DNA of 64,000 nt, from assembly GCF_019112545.1 (NCBI RefSeq), contig NW_025064892.1:124001-188000 (forward strand), written 5' to 3'. A model generated the notes under the pieces. That model worked only from the letters and a program-made list of their open reading frames with translations. It was not told where the DNA came from and searched no databases. The translations under genes were made by a program, and so were the position numbers. Shown piece after piece: positions 21,048 to 32,088 of this stretch. The DNA is from Guyanagaster necrorhizus. Lineage: Eukaryota > Basidiomycota > Agaricomycetes > Agaricales > Physalacriaceae. How positions within the stretch are numbered: the first letter of the stretch is position 1; every line of letters starts with the position of its first letter.

Positions 21048-21607
21048 TTTCGGGCAGGAAAGGAGTAAGCCATATTTGAAGGTTTTATAGGAATATATAT
21101 AGCGATCCAAGTTGGTGGTATGTCATTAACGAGTAATGTGGTGTCGGATGACGGCGTCAAATGGGGTATCGGAAAACCGGGCCGCAGATGCACGTGCCTT
21201 GTTCTGTTACCCTCAGTCCTGTCACGGTGTCCTTGAATTCTCTCCCTCTCAGAAATATCATCAAGCACAAAGTGGCAAGTGCACATCACTCATTGATACC
21301 GTGCAGAACAGTCATTGAAAGTAATGTTATCTCACCGTAAACATGCGTGACTGCGGAGAAATGCTGCAGCAGTCTTTCACCAGTTCACCCAGTTCTCCGC
21401 CTCTTGTCACCAGTGCCTTCTCCACGCTGCGCCTCACTCTCGTCGCTTCCTAGATACGTAATCATCCGATTCGGGCACGTTCTCGAAGCCCTGTTTTCAT
21501 CGCAAACTGCGCGGATCCGAGCTTAAACAAGCCGCTTTTCTTTCTGTCTGTAACCACCATCTACTACCCCTACTCCAACTTTTATCGTCCTTTCACCAGC
21601 TTTTCTC
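21048..21607. other. Divergent promoter region
   Basis: 560 bp between two divergent start codons. The part just upstream of 21608 is pyrimidine-rich (21540-21605), typical of fungal leader sequences. No gene was seen. Confidence 0.5.
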
Positions 21608-23404
21608 ATGTCCGAATACCCAGAGCGGCTGGAAAGCCAACGTCGTATCCGTCCACTGGACCCTGCAGCAGTCAGAAGACGTTCACATGTTTCCCAATCT
21701 TGGCATGATTACGGTGACGGTAGTGTCAGCGCCAGTACCCGCTCCTGGGTTCAGTCGAATCAGCGCGATCCACCTCCTCCGCCAGAACAACTGCCTCTTC
21801 CGTCACCTGCATTAGGTCTGCGCGCTGTCAATCCAGACGAGAATGAGCCAGAGGAATTGTCTGAATACATGACCATTCGCCAGGAGGATTTTAACGGTTT
21901 ACCTGATTATCCATCTTGGCCCACTCCTGGCGGAGATCACCAACTTCATGTCGTCAACGTCCAGCCGCTCAAAACAAAAAAGCGTTTCGTGGGCGGTTTC
22001 GTCACAGGCTTGAAACGTATCCCGAAGGCAATGTTTGGAGCCAGCGGATCCAAGGTGAAGGAGGTGAAGAGACAAAGACAGAGGTCGACAGAGACGGGAA
22101 CGCACCTGACCGAGAATACCCTTCCACAGTACAGAACCAACCCTCCAACCCCAGTAGCCTTACAGGTGCCGCGAACACATGCTTCCTTGGCAGAGGGTTC
22201 TATTCCACCTGCTCTGGCCTCGGGAGAACTTCAACGGCGCATGAACAATCCCACTTTCAGGCTGGAGGTACCTATAGAGGTATTCGAGCCTAGCGCGGCC
22301 TCACCGACAGAAGTGCCTATTGACCAGACAAGAGATTCTATCCACCCAGAGTCCAGGCGGACGAGCCTTCACCTAACAATGCCGGAACCCTCGATAGCAC
22401 TACCCCCTTCACATCCACCGTCGCGTCGTCAATCACATGTTTCGCCGCGTCCACCGCAGCGGGAACCGTCTACATTGCCCCCACCTTCTATTCCCGCCCA
22501 TCCAGCCCCTTCAGAGGACTATCGCCGCATGTCAAAGGCTGACTCGCAGGGTCACGGCCCGACAAGCGCAACAAGCTCGTCGGTCGGAGCTGAGCCGTCT
22601 TTTTCGAGTGACCTGAACCCGGTGCTGAGATTCATCACCGGGCTTTACGAGATGCCTTGGGTCTCACCGGAGCGCATCACGGTGGACTATCGTCCTGGGA
22701 TAGACCGTGGGGCATGGGTGTGGAAATGGACTCATGCGAAGAACGGTAGCGGTAGTGGGAGAGGCCGAAAGGTGATGGTACTGAAACCAATTCCCAAGGT
22801 GACAGCCTCTTGGTACACTGTGAGAGACGGTACGGAAAAGAAAATTCCAGTGAAGGAACGCGCTCGTTCGCCAAACAACGCTGCAGTTGATCTGTTGAGC
22901 TCTGGAGCGTCTGGTACCCGGTCGTCAATGGCGACCAGCGGAGCTACTTCGAGACGTGGCAGACGGCGGGTACCTATACGATCCTCGGTCTTCCTTCCAG
23001 ACCCCAGTACGCTACCACGCTCCGTCAGACGGTCGAAACCTCCGTCGCGACCTGGTACCAGCTCGCACAGCGGACGGTACCGTGACCCTGATCGGCGGCG
23101 ACGGCGCCCTACATCACCTTTGTTCCCCCATGGGTACGCACCGCCGACTACACCGCCGCCTGTGCCACCCTTTGTGTTCATGCCGCCCCCTCCTGCTGCT
23201 GCTCCAAGCCCGGAGGGTTCACATGCGCAGCCTGCAGCTTCAATGCCGTTGTTCGGGCCGGTGTATATGCAGATGCTTCCCCCAACCTCGATGACATCTG
23301 TGAACACGAGCCCGGGAATGGCTGGGCGAGGTGCAGGACTACAGCCTGCATATGGATATGGATACTCGCCCATGGTTGTGCCTGCTACTCCACCACATGT
23401 GTAG
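21608..23404 (+). CDS. Disordered basidiomycete orphan protein
   Basis: Intronless frame of 598 codons from an ATG preceded by a pyrimidine-rich leader. The N-terminal third holds a conserved-looking segment (EELSEYMTIRQEDFNGLPDY, PSWPTPGGDHQLHVVNVQPL) leading to a basic patch KRFVGGFVTGLKRIPKAMFG. The centre is Pro/Ser-rich and disordered. A second ordered island at about residues 335-385 reads PVLRFITGLYEMPWVSPERI and VDYRPGIDRGAWVWKWTHAK. The C-terminus is proline-rich. There is no transmembrane segment and no catalytic motif. I do not recognise a named family; the two ordered islands would be the parts to use in a profile search. It sits 110 bp upstream of the PX gene on the same strand. 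Confidence 0.75.
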   Translation: MSEYPERLESQRRIRPLDPAAVRRRSHVSQSWHDYGDGSVSASTRSWVQSNQRDPPPPPEQLPLPSPALGLRAVNPDENEPEELSEYMTIRQEDFNGLPDYPSWPTPGGDHQLHVVNVQPLKTKKRFVGGFVTGLKRIPKAMFGASGSKVKEVKRQRQRSTETGTHLTENTLPQYRTNPPTPVALQVPRTHASLAEGSIPPALASGELQRRMNNPTFRLEVPIEVFEPSAASPTEVPIDQTRDSIHPESRRTSLHLTMPEPSIALPPSHPPSRRQSHVSPRPPQREPSTLPPPSIPAHPAPSEDYRRMSKADSQGHGPTSATSSSVGAEPSFSSDLNPVLRFITGLYEMPWVSPERITVDYRPGIDRGAWVWKWTHAKNGSGSGRGRKVMVLKPIPKVTASWYTVRDGTEKKIPVKERARSPNNAAVDLLSSGASGTRSSMATSGATSRRGRRRVPIRSSVFLPDPSTLPRSVRRSKPPSRPGTSSHSGRYRDPDRRRRRPTSPLFPHGYAPPTTPPPVPPFVFMPPPPAAAPSPEGSHAQPAASMPLFGPVYMQMLPPTSMTSVNTSPGMAGRGAGLQPAYGYGYSPMVVPATPPHV

Positions 23405-23514
23405 TTTCAGATACATGTTTCATGAAATCTGAGCTCTTGACTTTTACCATGTAGCACTAGTTCTTTCTAATTATGCCCAATACGATTGGACTTCGTTTTT
23501 TTATCCTTCCAGTT

Positions 23515-24436
23515 ATGGCACAGCAAAGCCAAGCCCCTGGGTCGATCTACCGGACCGATTTTCCCGCATCACGTAAGGCCTATTTGTAAGTACCCGACTG
23601 TAGCTTTTTCCTCATTCGAACAGTCATGAACTCAGAGCTATCCTCGTCGTCATCGTCGCCCATAACGCCAACGCATCCCTTTGCCCATGCGAGAGGCCTC
23701 CTAGAAATTATCCCCAACAAGATTGATGTCGAGGAAGAATCGAGGCTGTACGATGAACTATGTACGGTAAGCTCCATTTGTTTTTGCGTTGCGGCGGACA
23801 GCGTATTCATCAGTCAGGATGATGATGCTCCCCTCCGACTCGGAGCGATAGCAGTCCGACCCCGGTCGCCGCAAGGCGCACCTTCAGTATTCTCGAGGGA
23901 AAGTATTTGGTTGGGGGATAACTGCGGGGAGAGTCTGGCATTTGCGAGAGACGTGAAGATAAGCGGATGGACGAATGTCGGTGATAAATTGGGCGGAGCA
24001 TATGTCGGTGGGTAGTCTTTCCCGATCTTGTTTTGCTAATAATTAACTTTTTACTAGTGTATGACTGTGTGATTAAAACGAAAGAAGTGCGCAGCATCTT
24101 GCATGGGATTTTTACATCTCATTTAATTTCTTGCAGGGAACTGTTATACATTGCCACAAGCGATACAGCTCGTTCGTTCAATTGGAATCGGCTCTACGCG
24201 GAACCTTGCCTGTATGTCACACGGCAATTTTGTTTCCGCAGGCGTTTCTCATATCACATTTCCAGCGTCATCAACAACATTTTATTCCTCGACTTCCGCC
24301 AAAAGCGCCTCTTGCGAGATATCGGCCCGCATTCCTAGACCAGCGGCGACGGATGCTACAATATTGGCTGTCTTCAATATTGCTGCATCCCGATATCGGC
24401 GGATGCAAAGCAGTTCGTCTATGGGTCATGGACTGA
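23515..24436 (+). CDS. PX-domain protein
   Basis: Small phosphoinositide-binding protein of about 210 residues. After five introns the C-terminal ~120 residues form a PX domain: AYVVYDCVIKTKEGTVIHCH, the key basic motif HKRYSSFVQLESALRGTLP, the proline loop PRLPPKAPLARYRP, then FLDQRRRMLQYWLSSILLHP and CKAVRLWVMD at the stop. The RY of KRYSSF and the first Arg of the RRRM helix are the residues that contact phosphatidylinositol 3-phosphate in this family. The domain is C-terminal after a disordered Ser-rich N-terminus, an arrangement similar to yeast Ypt35, so an endosomal membrane adaptor is possible. The start at 23515 joins in frame through a 50-nt intron; a further in-frame ATG at 23473 cannot be excluded. 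Confidence 0.8.
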
Positions 24437-24865
24437 CCCTGTTTAATCATTTCTCTCTTAGGGTCCTTTTTCGCCGGTACTACGCTAGAGTGCCCTGTTG
24501 CCTTTTGTATTATTATATATGCTCAGATACCCGCAATCCTTTTTCCCCTGAAAGCACTCGCCGGTGGGGCGTCGCGACCTGAGGGCCTGTCTTAATTTGG
24601 GTCCGAACTCGGACGCTACAACGACGTCCTAGACATTTTCAGAATGAAGACCGGACTTAGCGGTTTGGCCGCTGTCTCCAGTGTCCTATAACAGATGAAT
24701 GAGTGCCCCTCACTTTTGGCCAATCTTTCTTGCGCACATAACTGCAAGCCACTTGCTACTCATTGTCTTACTCTGCTCTCGCGCATACTGACAGACACAT
24801 CCCATCCACCAATACTCTTATAACACATCATCCTTCTTCTCCTATAACATCCGTCCCTTACAAGA
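24437..24865. other. No gene seen
   Basis: Downstream flank of the PX gene, and leader of the small frame at 24866 if that frame is real. Confidence 0.4.
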
Positions 24866-25018
24866 ATGAAGTGGGCAAACTCAGAGGCATCACAGGCGTG
24901 GATGGGGATCGTTTTGATACTGGGAATTATTGTCAATGAGTATTCGCATGAAGAACCACCATCGAAAGAGGAGGATGAATGGGAAGGCATCTTCGAGCTC
25001 GGATGGTCGTGCATGTGA
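24866..25018 (+). CDS. Possible small single-pass membrane protein (50 residues)
   Basis: An ATG opens MKWANSEASQAWMGIVLILG, followed by IIVNEYSHEEPPSKEEDEWE and a short tail ending in WSCM. It has one hydrophobic segment (about residues 12-24) and a strongly acidic C-terminus. A second acidic frame in another phase starts just after the stop (VKLEFEGVEEEYLGWSLKLL), so the true product may be longer if an intron or frameshift joins them; I could not find a good splice pair. No homologue is known to me. Chance is a serious alternative for so short a frame. Confidence 0.3.
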   Translation: MKWANSEASQAWMGIVLILGIIVNEYSHEEPPSKEEDEWEGIFELGWSCM

Positions 25019-25364
25019 AACTAGAATTCGAGGGGGTCGAGGAGGAATACCTAGGCTGGTCATTGAAGTTATTGAGGCTTGAAGAAGAGGCGGATTTTGA
25101 GTTGGAATCCTTTTAGAACATCTCATACATGTTATTTGGGGGGCCTTTCGGTTGCTTTTTGGAATGTTATCCGTACTATACGCTATTAATTTGTCGATCC
25201 TTATCGCTACTCCACGCTAAACTGTCAGGGTCGCAAAGAATGAGCGCGCAGGTGTGAAGCAACTTCGCATTTGAAGACGTTGAATTCATCTGTCGAAGGC
25301 GGTTTCGAGAAAGCAAAGGACTCGAGATGACAAGTCTTACGCGGTGAAAGGCTAATGAATATAC
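25019..25364. other. No assigned gene
   Basis: Contains the second short acidic frame mentioned at 24866 and the probable 3' end of the minus-strand gene that starts at 26074. Confidence 0.4.
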
Positions 25365-26074
25365 TCATTGGGCAGAAAAGGTCTCCACATGCTTCGAATC
25401 AATGTCCTTCTTGATTTGATATGCGTGCCGAAGACGAGGTTTTAGCTGTTCCATTCTTGGATGTGGCGGACTGGCCATGATAGACTCTGCTGCATTTGCA
25501 GCGGCGATTAGTTCTTCATCTGAAATTATTTCAGTAAGGAGTTGAAGGTAGAGACCTGGTAGCTTACATGTTGTGATATTATACGACTTGAGCTTTGTCC
25601 GTTGTTCATCGCTCAGTATATGATCCCAGAAATAGGTGTTATAACCTGGACGAAGAATCGTGAGCACCCGCTAAATGGATACGCAGCAGCTGACCGTTCA
25701 TGAAGCCATCCGATCCAAACATGAATAACGGGTTGGTCGACGAGTCTGCATCCTTGTCCAAAGGATATGTTCTAATTTGCAGACCATCTTTTTCTTCCCT
25801 GTCACGCCTCTCCTTGGCGGCCTCGAACTTTTTCTCCAGAATCTATGGCATTCTCTCTCGTACAGCGTTTTGAATAGATTAACTGAATCTAGCGCACTTT
25901 CAAATATCGATCGTATCTTGCCGCTGCAGTTTTGCTGCCAGAGGCTTTGAGTCGGAACGTCCGGTGGTGGCAGGTGATAACGCGTGGCGCCGCTGAACGC
26001 GTAATAAATGGAATAGATTGGAGGCCATGGCGGAGTAGTGAGAGCGTTATCGTCGTCGACGCTGGTGAGAACAT
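25365..26074 (-). CDS. Mitochondrial-type orphan protein
   Basis: Four exons giving about 185 residues. The N-terminus MFSPASTTITLSLLRHGLQS, continuing IPFITRSAAPRVITCHHRTF, is rich in Arg, Ser and Thr with no acidic residue, a strong mitochondrial presequence. The body reads TAAARYDRYLK, ILEKKFEAAKERRDREEKDG, PLFMFGSDGFMNGYNTYFWD, HILSDEQRTKLKSYNITTYE and MEQLKPRLRHAYQIKKDIDS. All three introns (donors GTGCGC, GTCAGC, GTAAGC) restore the frame. The charged helical middle and lack of membrane segments suggest a soluble matrix or inner-membrane-associated factor. I do not recognise a named family. Its start codon is only 69 bp from the divergent IME4 start. Confidence 0.75.
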
Positions 26075-26143
26075 GACTGTAAGGAAGCAAAAGTTTGGCA
26101 GCCTCAGGAGACCGGACCGAACAGCCCGACCTTCTTGTTCATC

Positions 26144-28105
26144 ATGTCTGACGAGGAGCTCACCGTCGTCGCGTCCGCCGCTTTGCAGCATCTGCTGAGC
26201 AAAGGCTCTGTCACTGCTCCAATCTCTTCCATTGACCTCCTTATTCGCGTTATCACCTACAAGCCACCTCAAAGTCTCATCGTGAACAAGCCCAAGGCCC
26301 CCAGGTTCCGCCTCACCGACCTGACACGTTTCGAGGCAATCTTGGAGTCACTTTCCCATTCGTGGGACCAGGGAAGCATCACAATTACTAGGGAGAATGG
26401 TGAATTCATCATCCTCGACTTGAGGCTGGCGTCGTCTTCGTCAAACGTCGGATCTACCCTCTCACAAAAACGCAAGCGGGTGATAGACGAAGAGGCGGAT
26501 TCTGCGGCTGGCGATGACGAGTCTGAGGATTCCTCGGCTGAGGACGTAGTGAACCAGCCTTTCTCTGCACTCGCTAGTCTCAACAAGGAACAACGCCAGG
26601 TGCTAGCCATCATACAGAAGAGTACCGCCAAGGGACGTCTCCTGGCAGAGCAGGTACGAGGGACAATTCAATGAGGAAAAGCTTATTCATTTGATCTCTA
26701 GTTCCGGTCTGTCGAGGAAAGTTTCGAGCCAATATGTCCCCACATCACAAAAGACGACTGTGCCAAGGCTCGTCGAAACGATCCGTCAATACCCTTCAAC
26801 CCAGATGTCCCCGTCGGTATCTGTGACCTCATCCATTTCCGACCTCTTATTCGTCCTCACACCGACCCATCTCTGGGACATTGCTCATACCTCAATACAT
26901 GCTATTCTGAGCCGACGTATGCACAATCACCGTCAATACCGCCGTTTCCCGGTTCTCAGCACGGTTTCACGCCTGGAATGCGCGGTCCGGCGTCTCTACC
27001 GTCGGGCCTTGGTGCTGGTGGAAGGGGGAAGGAAAAGGCCCCATGCAGGTATTTGCATTACGAGGTTGACTGGGATGCCACCGACGGCGACGGCTCCGAC
27101 CATAGAGAGAAGACCACAGTGAAGAATACGCATAAACTAGGAATCGGGCTGGGACCTACCAGGAAGGTGGCGAAACTTGTAAGTTTCTAGTCCGGGTGAA
27201 ATGATGATCTTACTGGTACAACTTATCCATAGACACCACCGCAATGGATTAACTGTGATTTGCGCCGCTTCGACTACAGCGTGCTGGGAAAGTTCCATGT
27301 GATTATGGCCGATCCTCCTTGGGATATTCATATGAGCGTACGTCGTGAAATAGATGAGCCTTTCTTCGATTGATATTCCACCATCTAGCTGCCTTATGGG
27401 ACAATGACGGATGATGAGATGCGAGCTATGCCTATACCGGCACTCCAAGACGAAGGTCTTCTGTTTTTGTGGGTGACGGGCCGTGCGATGGAGGTGGGTA
27501 GAGAATGTATGCGAGTCTGGGGTTACACCCGTGTTGATGAAGTAGTTTGGGTCAAAACCAACCAGGCAAGTTTCTGTGAGTATTGTTGTAACCATGTATC
27601 TAACGTGTATACAGTTACAACGCGTCATTCGCACAGGACGAACAGGGCACTGGCTTAACCACACGAAGGAACACATGCTCGTTGGTGTCAAGACCGTGAC
27701 CGATGAAAATGGAGCTTTGAAATTCCCATCTTGGGTGAACCGTGGTTTGGACACCGACGTTATCGTGTCCGAAGTGAGAGAGACGAGTAGGAAGCCTGAT
27801 GAAGCGTATGGGATTATCGAGAGGATGTGTCCTGGGGGAAGAAAGGTTGAAATCTTTGGGAGGAAGCATAATACGCGTCCTGGGTCGGCATTTTTCTCTT
27901 CCTCGTTAAGGACTCGCTCTTACCTCTGGCTGTAATAGATGGCTGACACTAGGAAACCAGTTGGGACCTGATCAGATCTACGAGGAAGACCTTGCTGCTA
28001 GAATAAAGGCAAAGTACGGTGATCTGTTTTGTTTGCATGAGATCATAGCGCTAATGAACCACCGACAGATATCCGGATCGTCCTATCAACATTGTGACTT
28101 CTTGA
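26144..28105 (+). CDS. IME4: mRNA N6-adenosine methyltransferase, METTL3/IME4 family
   Basis: Catalytic subunit of the m6A writer, methylating internal adenosines of mRNA with S-adenosylmethionine. The MT-A70 domain is complete: [20 protein letters not shown], the catalytic DPPW in [93 protein letters not shown] and [16 protein letters not shown], ending [11 protein letters not shown]. Upstream, two CCCH-type fingers correspond to those of human METTL3: a CPHITKDDC pair with a later CDLIH, and CSYLNTC with CRYLH. In the second finger about 45-50 low-complexity residues separate the second and third ligands. At least six introns. The start [18 protein letters not shown] is a true ATG; an upstream in-frame TTG is not used here. 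Confidence 0.95.
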
Positions 28106-29521
28106 ACATCGAATTGTAGATCAAAGATAATCTCTTCCTTGCCCGCCGCGGACTGTTCACATATCGTGCTATTCTTGATATTAAGGACATGAAATATACC
28201 TTTGATCGAAGCACTTCAGCCTCTTCGGATAGATACATCCACAAAGAGCCCACTTCTGAACTTCGTTCCTTGGAGCCAATAAGGTCTCCCATCCTCCTTT
28301 CGCCCATACTTCCTCTCCTGAGCAACATAATTCATAAACACCCGCAATTTGAATAGGCAGGCACATATCATATACCAAAAATTCCATGAGATAGGCGAAA
28401 GAAAAGCCACGAATAAAGAACACCGGAGATAAAAGCGGTGCTATGGGCACTCAAGTACTCGGAAATTTCTTACGGGTATTGCACATTGCATGTTGCCTCT
28501 CTCTGATACCCTTATATCTCCTCCGAAACCAGGCTGGAGGATCAGCACCACTTGTAGAGGCATAAGAGAAGAAGTTGCATGCAATCGAAAGAGCTCAGTG
28601 ACCAGGTCGACTCTTACTAATGGGGAAGTAGCAAGGTCAACCGCATCCTGAATGTCCTTATCACGCGAATATAGCATCGCGGCGCTTCTCGCAAAGGTAA
28701 TCAATGACTAGTTCCTCCCCATCCTCTCTATTTCCTTGTACCAAGGAAGGGGGTGTAGCGGCGTGCAGACTGAAAGCGGCGCCTGGAAGTAAACAGTATT
28801 GGGGGCTTCGATACCACCATCACTGTCAGTATTTCCTTCTATCTGAGGCTAGAGACAATACAAGGCATCTCAGTAATGCATGGGTGCCTTCACCATCGAC
28901 ATCAAAAACTTGGTAGTTGCTCAAAATATCCGCCATGACCTTCAACGGTTCTCGGTTCCTTCGCGACTCCTACGCCCGATAACAAAAACGCACAACACAG
29001 CTACACCCAATGCTCACATGTTCGTACCTAGCAACATCTCCCCTGTGCTGAAGATGAATCTCGAGTGGGCTTGGGGCCTCGACCCACAACGAGTGGTCAT
29101 TAGCATGGTCACCATCTCCTGTACAGCTTTGAATGAGCATACTTTTTCAGACCGTTCAGACATACTTCGAAAATATATCAATGGAGACTTCGCCCTCATC
29201 CCAAGATTCCCAACCATGACAACTCTGAACAGGATGTTTGCTTATTTCTTGCTTCCTTATGACACCGCTAGAGTCTATTATACTCGCACTTTGGGCGCAG
29301 AATTCATTAAGCATCGCTAGGTTACGTTCAAAGAGGTGTGTATCTTTGTGATAAAGTTCCTCGAGTCTATGATAAAGCCAGACTCACCAGGCTACTCCTG
29401 CCCTAGTTATTCAAAACCTCGGGGGAGCAAGGACAGTTATTAGTTCACCATACAATAACGCTACAAAGTATACGATAGACGAAGCAAAGCAGTGCCACGT
29501 ATCAGAAATAAAGCAAGCAAT
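28106..29521. other. 1.4 kb without an assigned gene
   Basis: Several short frames exist on both strands, for example minus 28441-28704 (AAMLYSRDKDIQDAVDLATS, helical) and plus 28880-29320 (LEWAWGLDPQRVVISMVTIS, possibly one membrane helix). I could not join them into one product with splice sites, and none shows a family motif. It may hold one unrecognised intron-rich gene or a decayed one. Confidence 0.4.
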
Positions 29522-31940
29522 TTACCTCAATGAACTTTCAGCAAACATCCCGTCTTCCTCGTTCCATCCAAGCGTCTCAGGAGCAATTCCAAATTGTCTA
29601 AGCATCAAGCCCAAGGTGTTCTCCGGCTTATCGTCCTCCTCGTTTCTGGCATTATCATTCTCGCCATGCGACTCTACACCTTGCATCTCGTCTTCATCTT
29701 CTTCACCCTCTTTCCTTTGAGGCTCGTTCCATCCCCAGAAGTTTTCAGTCTTGAGTCGCTTCTTATCTCCCTTGTCTTCCCATTCCCAACTATCTTCAAA
29801 CCCTCGTTTCTTTTTCATTCCGTCCAAAGTATCGCCCCAGCTACCATGTTCGTTTGCTCCATTGTCCTTCACCAAGTCCCACAGTTCCCATGCAACTTCT
29901 CTTGCGGCTTCTGTCCATCGCTTAGCTAATGACTCCAATAGCTCCTCCTCGCCCTCTTTCTTAACCTTTACGGCCCTCCTGAGAATCTGGACTCGGCGTT
30001 CAAGCGATTGGATGGCTGGAGTCATCCGAACTGACAGCATGACGTTTGAAGAAGCTGCGGCTGAGAGTGGAGACTTGAACTGAGCAGCTGCACGAACAGT
30101 TCGGTGCTTCTTCTTCGGATCGTTCAGTGCCGTATGTTTGAGTTCAACTGGCTTGACTTCGGAGTGCATGATCGTCTTGGCTGCGGAAACAGGAGACTTC
30201 GTAACGGCTGGGAGGGAGTTGACGGGTTGATCATTCTCCTTCTTGATCAACGGAGAGCGGAAGGGTATTGAAAGTTTCTTGTGTTGTCGCAGGTGTGACA
30301 TAACTGTTGATCTCTTCGGACCTAGCACTAGGAGCGCATGGCTCTTCGCTTGAGACGAGACTTCTGGTAGCTGAGGTGCGAGTGGGATGTCATCAATGCT
30401 GTGTGTTTCTTGTGTTGGGACTTTTGGGGCCGTACCCGACTCTTGAGGTACTTCGGGTATCGCCTAGAGACTCATTAAAACTATCAAGGTGGACGTTAAC
30501 ATAAACCAACATGAGAAGTAGGAATATCCTGGAAAGCCGGGATATTCTTGGTCTCAGACCCCGTATGAACGTGAAAAAGTTGGTCAGGCTTTTGAACAAA
30601 GAGCGATTGCTGATCAGAAGGAAAAGTTAAGCAAGGAAGAAACGACATACTTTCGTGTTCATTCCAAAACTTTTCAAGGGACTTGAAGACCGAAAAGGAG
30701 AAGAAACAAGACGAAGTGGAGATGAGGAGGGAGGCAATACGTCGTAATTATCCTCAGTGTTCTAAGATAAATTGCGCTAAACATCAGGTACATCCAATTC
30801 AAAATTGCTTACTTCGACCCATACCTGCTCACTGGAACTGAAAGAAATGAGTTGGGGCTGATCATCATGGTCATAGCCGATCTCCAGCTGTAGTTGGGTG
30901 CATCAATATTATTTCAAGATACTCTGCAGTTACTTACTGGTCGTTTACTCAATTCTGGTTCATCGGGATATGGCTCAGTGATTATGGAAGACTGAGAGGA
31001 TAAAGGCGGTGAAGATGAAAAGATTTTATTAGGACTGGAGCGGGGTGGAGATGAATAAAGAACTTCAGGCTGAGAAAAATGGATGAGATCCACATCGCAA
31101 TCAGTTCTCTCGGGAAGAATCAGACTTGAGCCAAGTGAGTCTGAGTTTTCATGAGCTATAGCAAGTCCGGGTTTATCAGTGCAGTGAAAATTGTAACAGG
31201 AGTTTTGGGGGACATTCCGGGTAGTCTCTCCAACGAGTTCTTCATCGGAGCTACGGTGAAGTTCAATGTAATTAGACTGCAGAGATTCGTCCTGTACAGA
31301 TGCAGATGAGTTGTCAGGATGGGTATCTGGCTGTATCTGTCCGTTATTCATGTCCGGATCCAGTATATTGAGGTCTGGTATATCGCCCGCAGAAAGTACC
31401 ACCCGAGGCTCAGCATCAAAAGGCGCGTCGTAAGAATGACTATATGCACCATGTCTGTCTTCAGTGAGACTGTCATCTTGAATAGAAACAATAGTAGAGA
31501 TGTAAGCGTTTTGAGTGTTAGAAGCACTATCAGGAGGAAGATGTTCGAGGTCGTCTTCAGCAGCCATGGATGAAATATCGCCATCCAAGTCATGTCCGGA
31601 GCTGGAGAACTCATCGAGACTATCAAAACAGTTCGTGCTTGAAGGAAAATGTGATGTATTGTGGTGTACCGCCTGAGTAGAACTGGGCCTGAGCATACGG
31701 GGACGGTAACAGCGAAGCAACTTACAGGTGGGGTTACGTCGCACTCAATGACACGGTCGCCACATCCCGGCGTAACATTCTCATTCGGAATATCCGGCAG
31801 CGTCGCGGCAAGCGTGCTTGAAGATGATTCCTGGGTAAATGCGCATTAAAAGTAGAGCATGGTACACAAAAATATAGGTCTTTTGCCTGCGAGGGGCTAA
31901 TGTCGCCAAAGCAGAGTCCAGAGAAGAGGGATGAAGACAT
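29522..31940 (-). CDS. SFR1: Sfr1/Mei5 homologue (recombination auxiliary factor)
   Basis: Partner of Swi5; the Swi5-Sfr1 complex stimulates Rad51/Dmc1 strand exchange in homologous recombination. The diagnostic part is the Mei5 helical region: TPAIQSLERRVQILRRAVKV, LLESLAKRWTEAAREVAWEL, WDLVKD. It is followed by an acidic tail ending NTLGLMLRQFGIAPETLGWN and EEDGMFAESSLR. Upstream lies a long disordered N-terminus of over 400 residues, rich in Ser, Asp and Pro (LYSSPPRSSPNKIFSSSPPL, ILDPDMNNGQIQPDTHPDNS), in seven exons that all join in frame from the ATG at 31940. The first intron appears to use a GC donor (31831-31886). Total is about 740 residues, much longer than the yeast protein but compatible with basidiomycete homologues. 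The stop at 29522 is in frame; a further 3' exon is not excluded. Confidence 0.8.
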
Positions 31941-32088
31941 TTAGAGGGCAACAGTAGGCGATGAGCGCACGATGGTGGCCGTTGCAGTCAGAGTTGTGAC
32001 GCCCGGGTCAAATATTTGACAGGTCCGCAAATGAATTCGCAGGTCTCCTATATCCTTTCTTTCGACACCATCGTAGCCGCCGTTCACT

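Noticed and set aside
22732..23373. Minus-strand 213-residue Gly-rich frame
   Set aside because: Antisense shadow of the proline-rich end of the plus-strand 598-codon gene, with no family motif.
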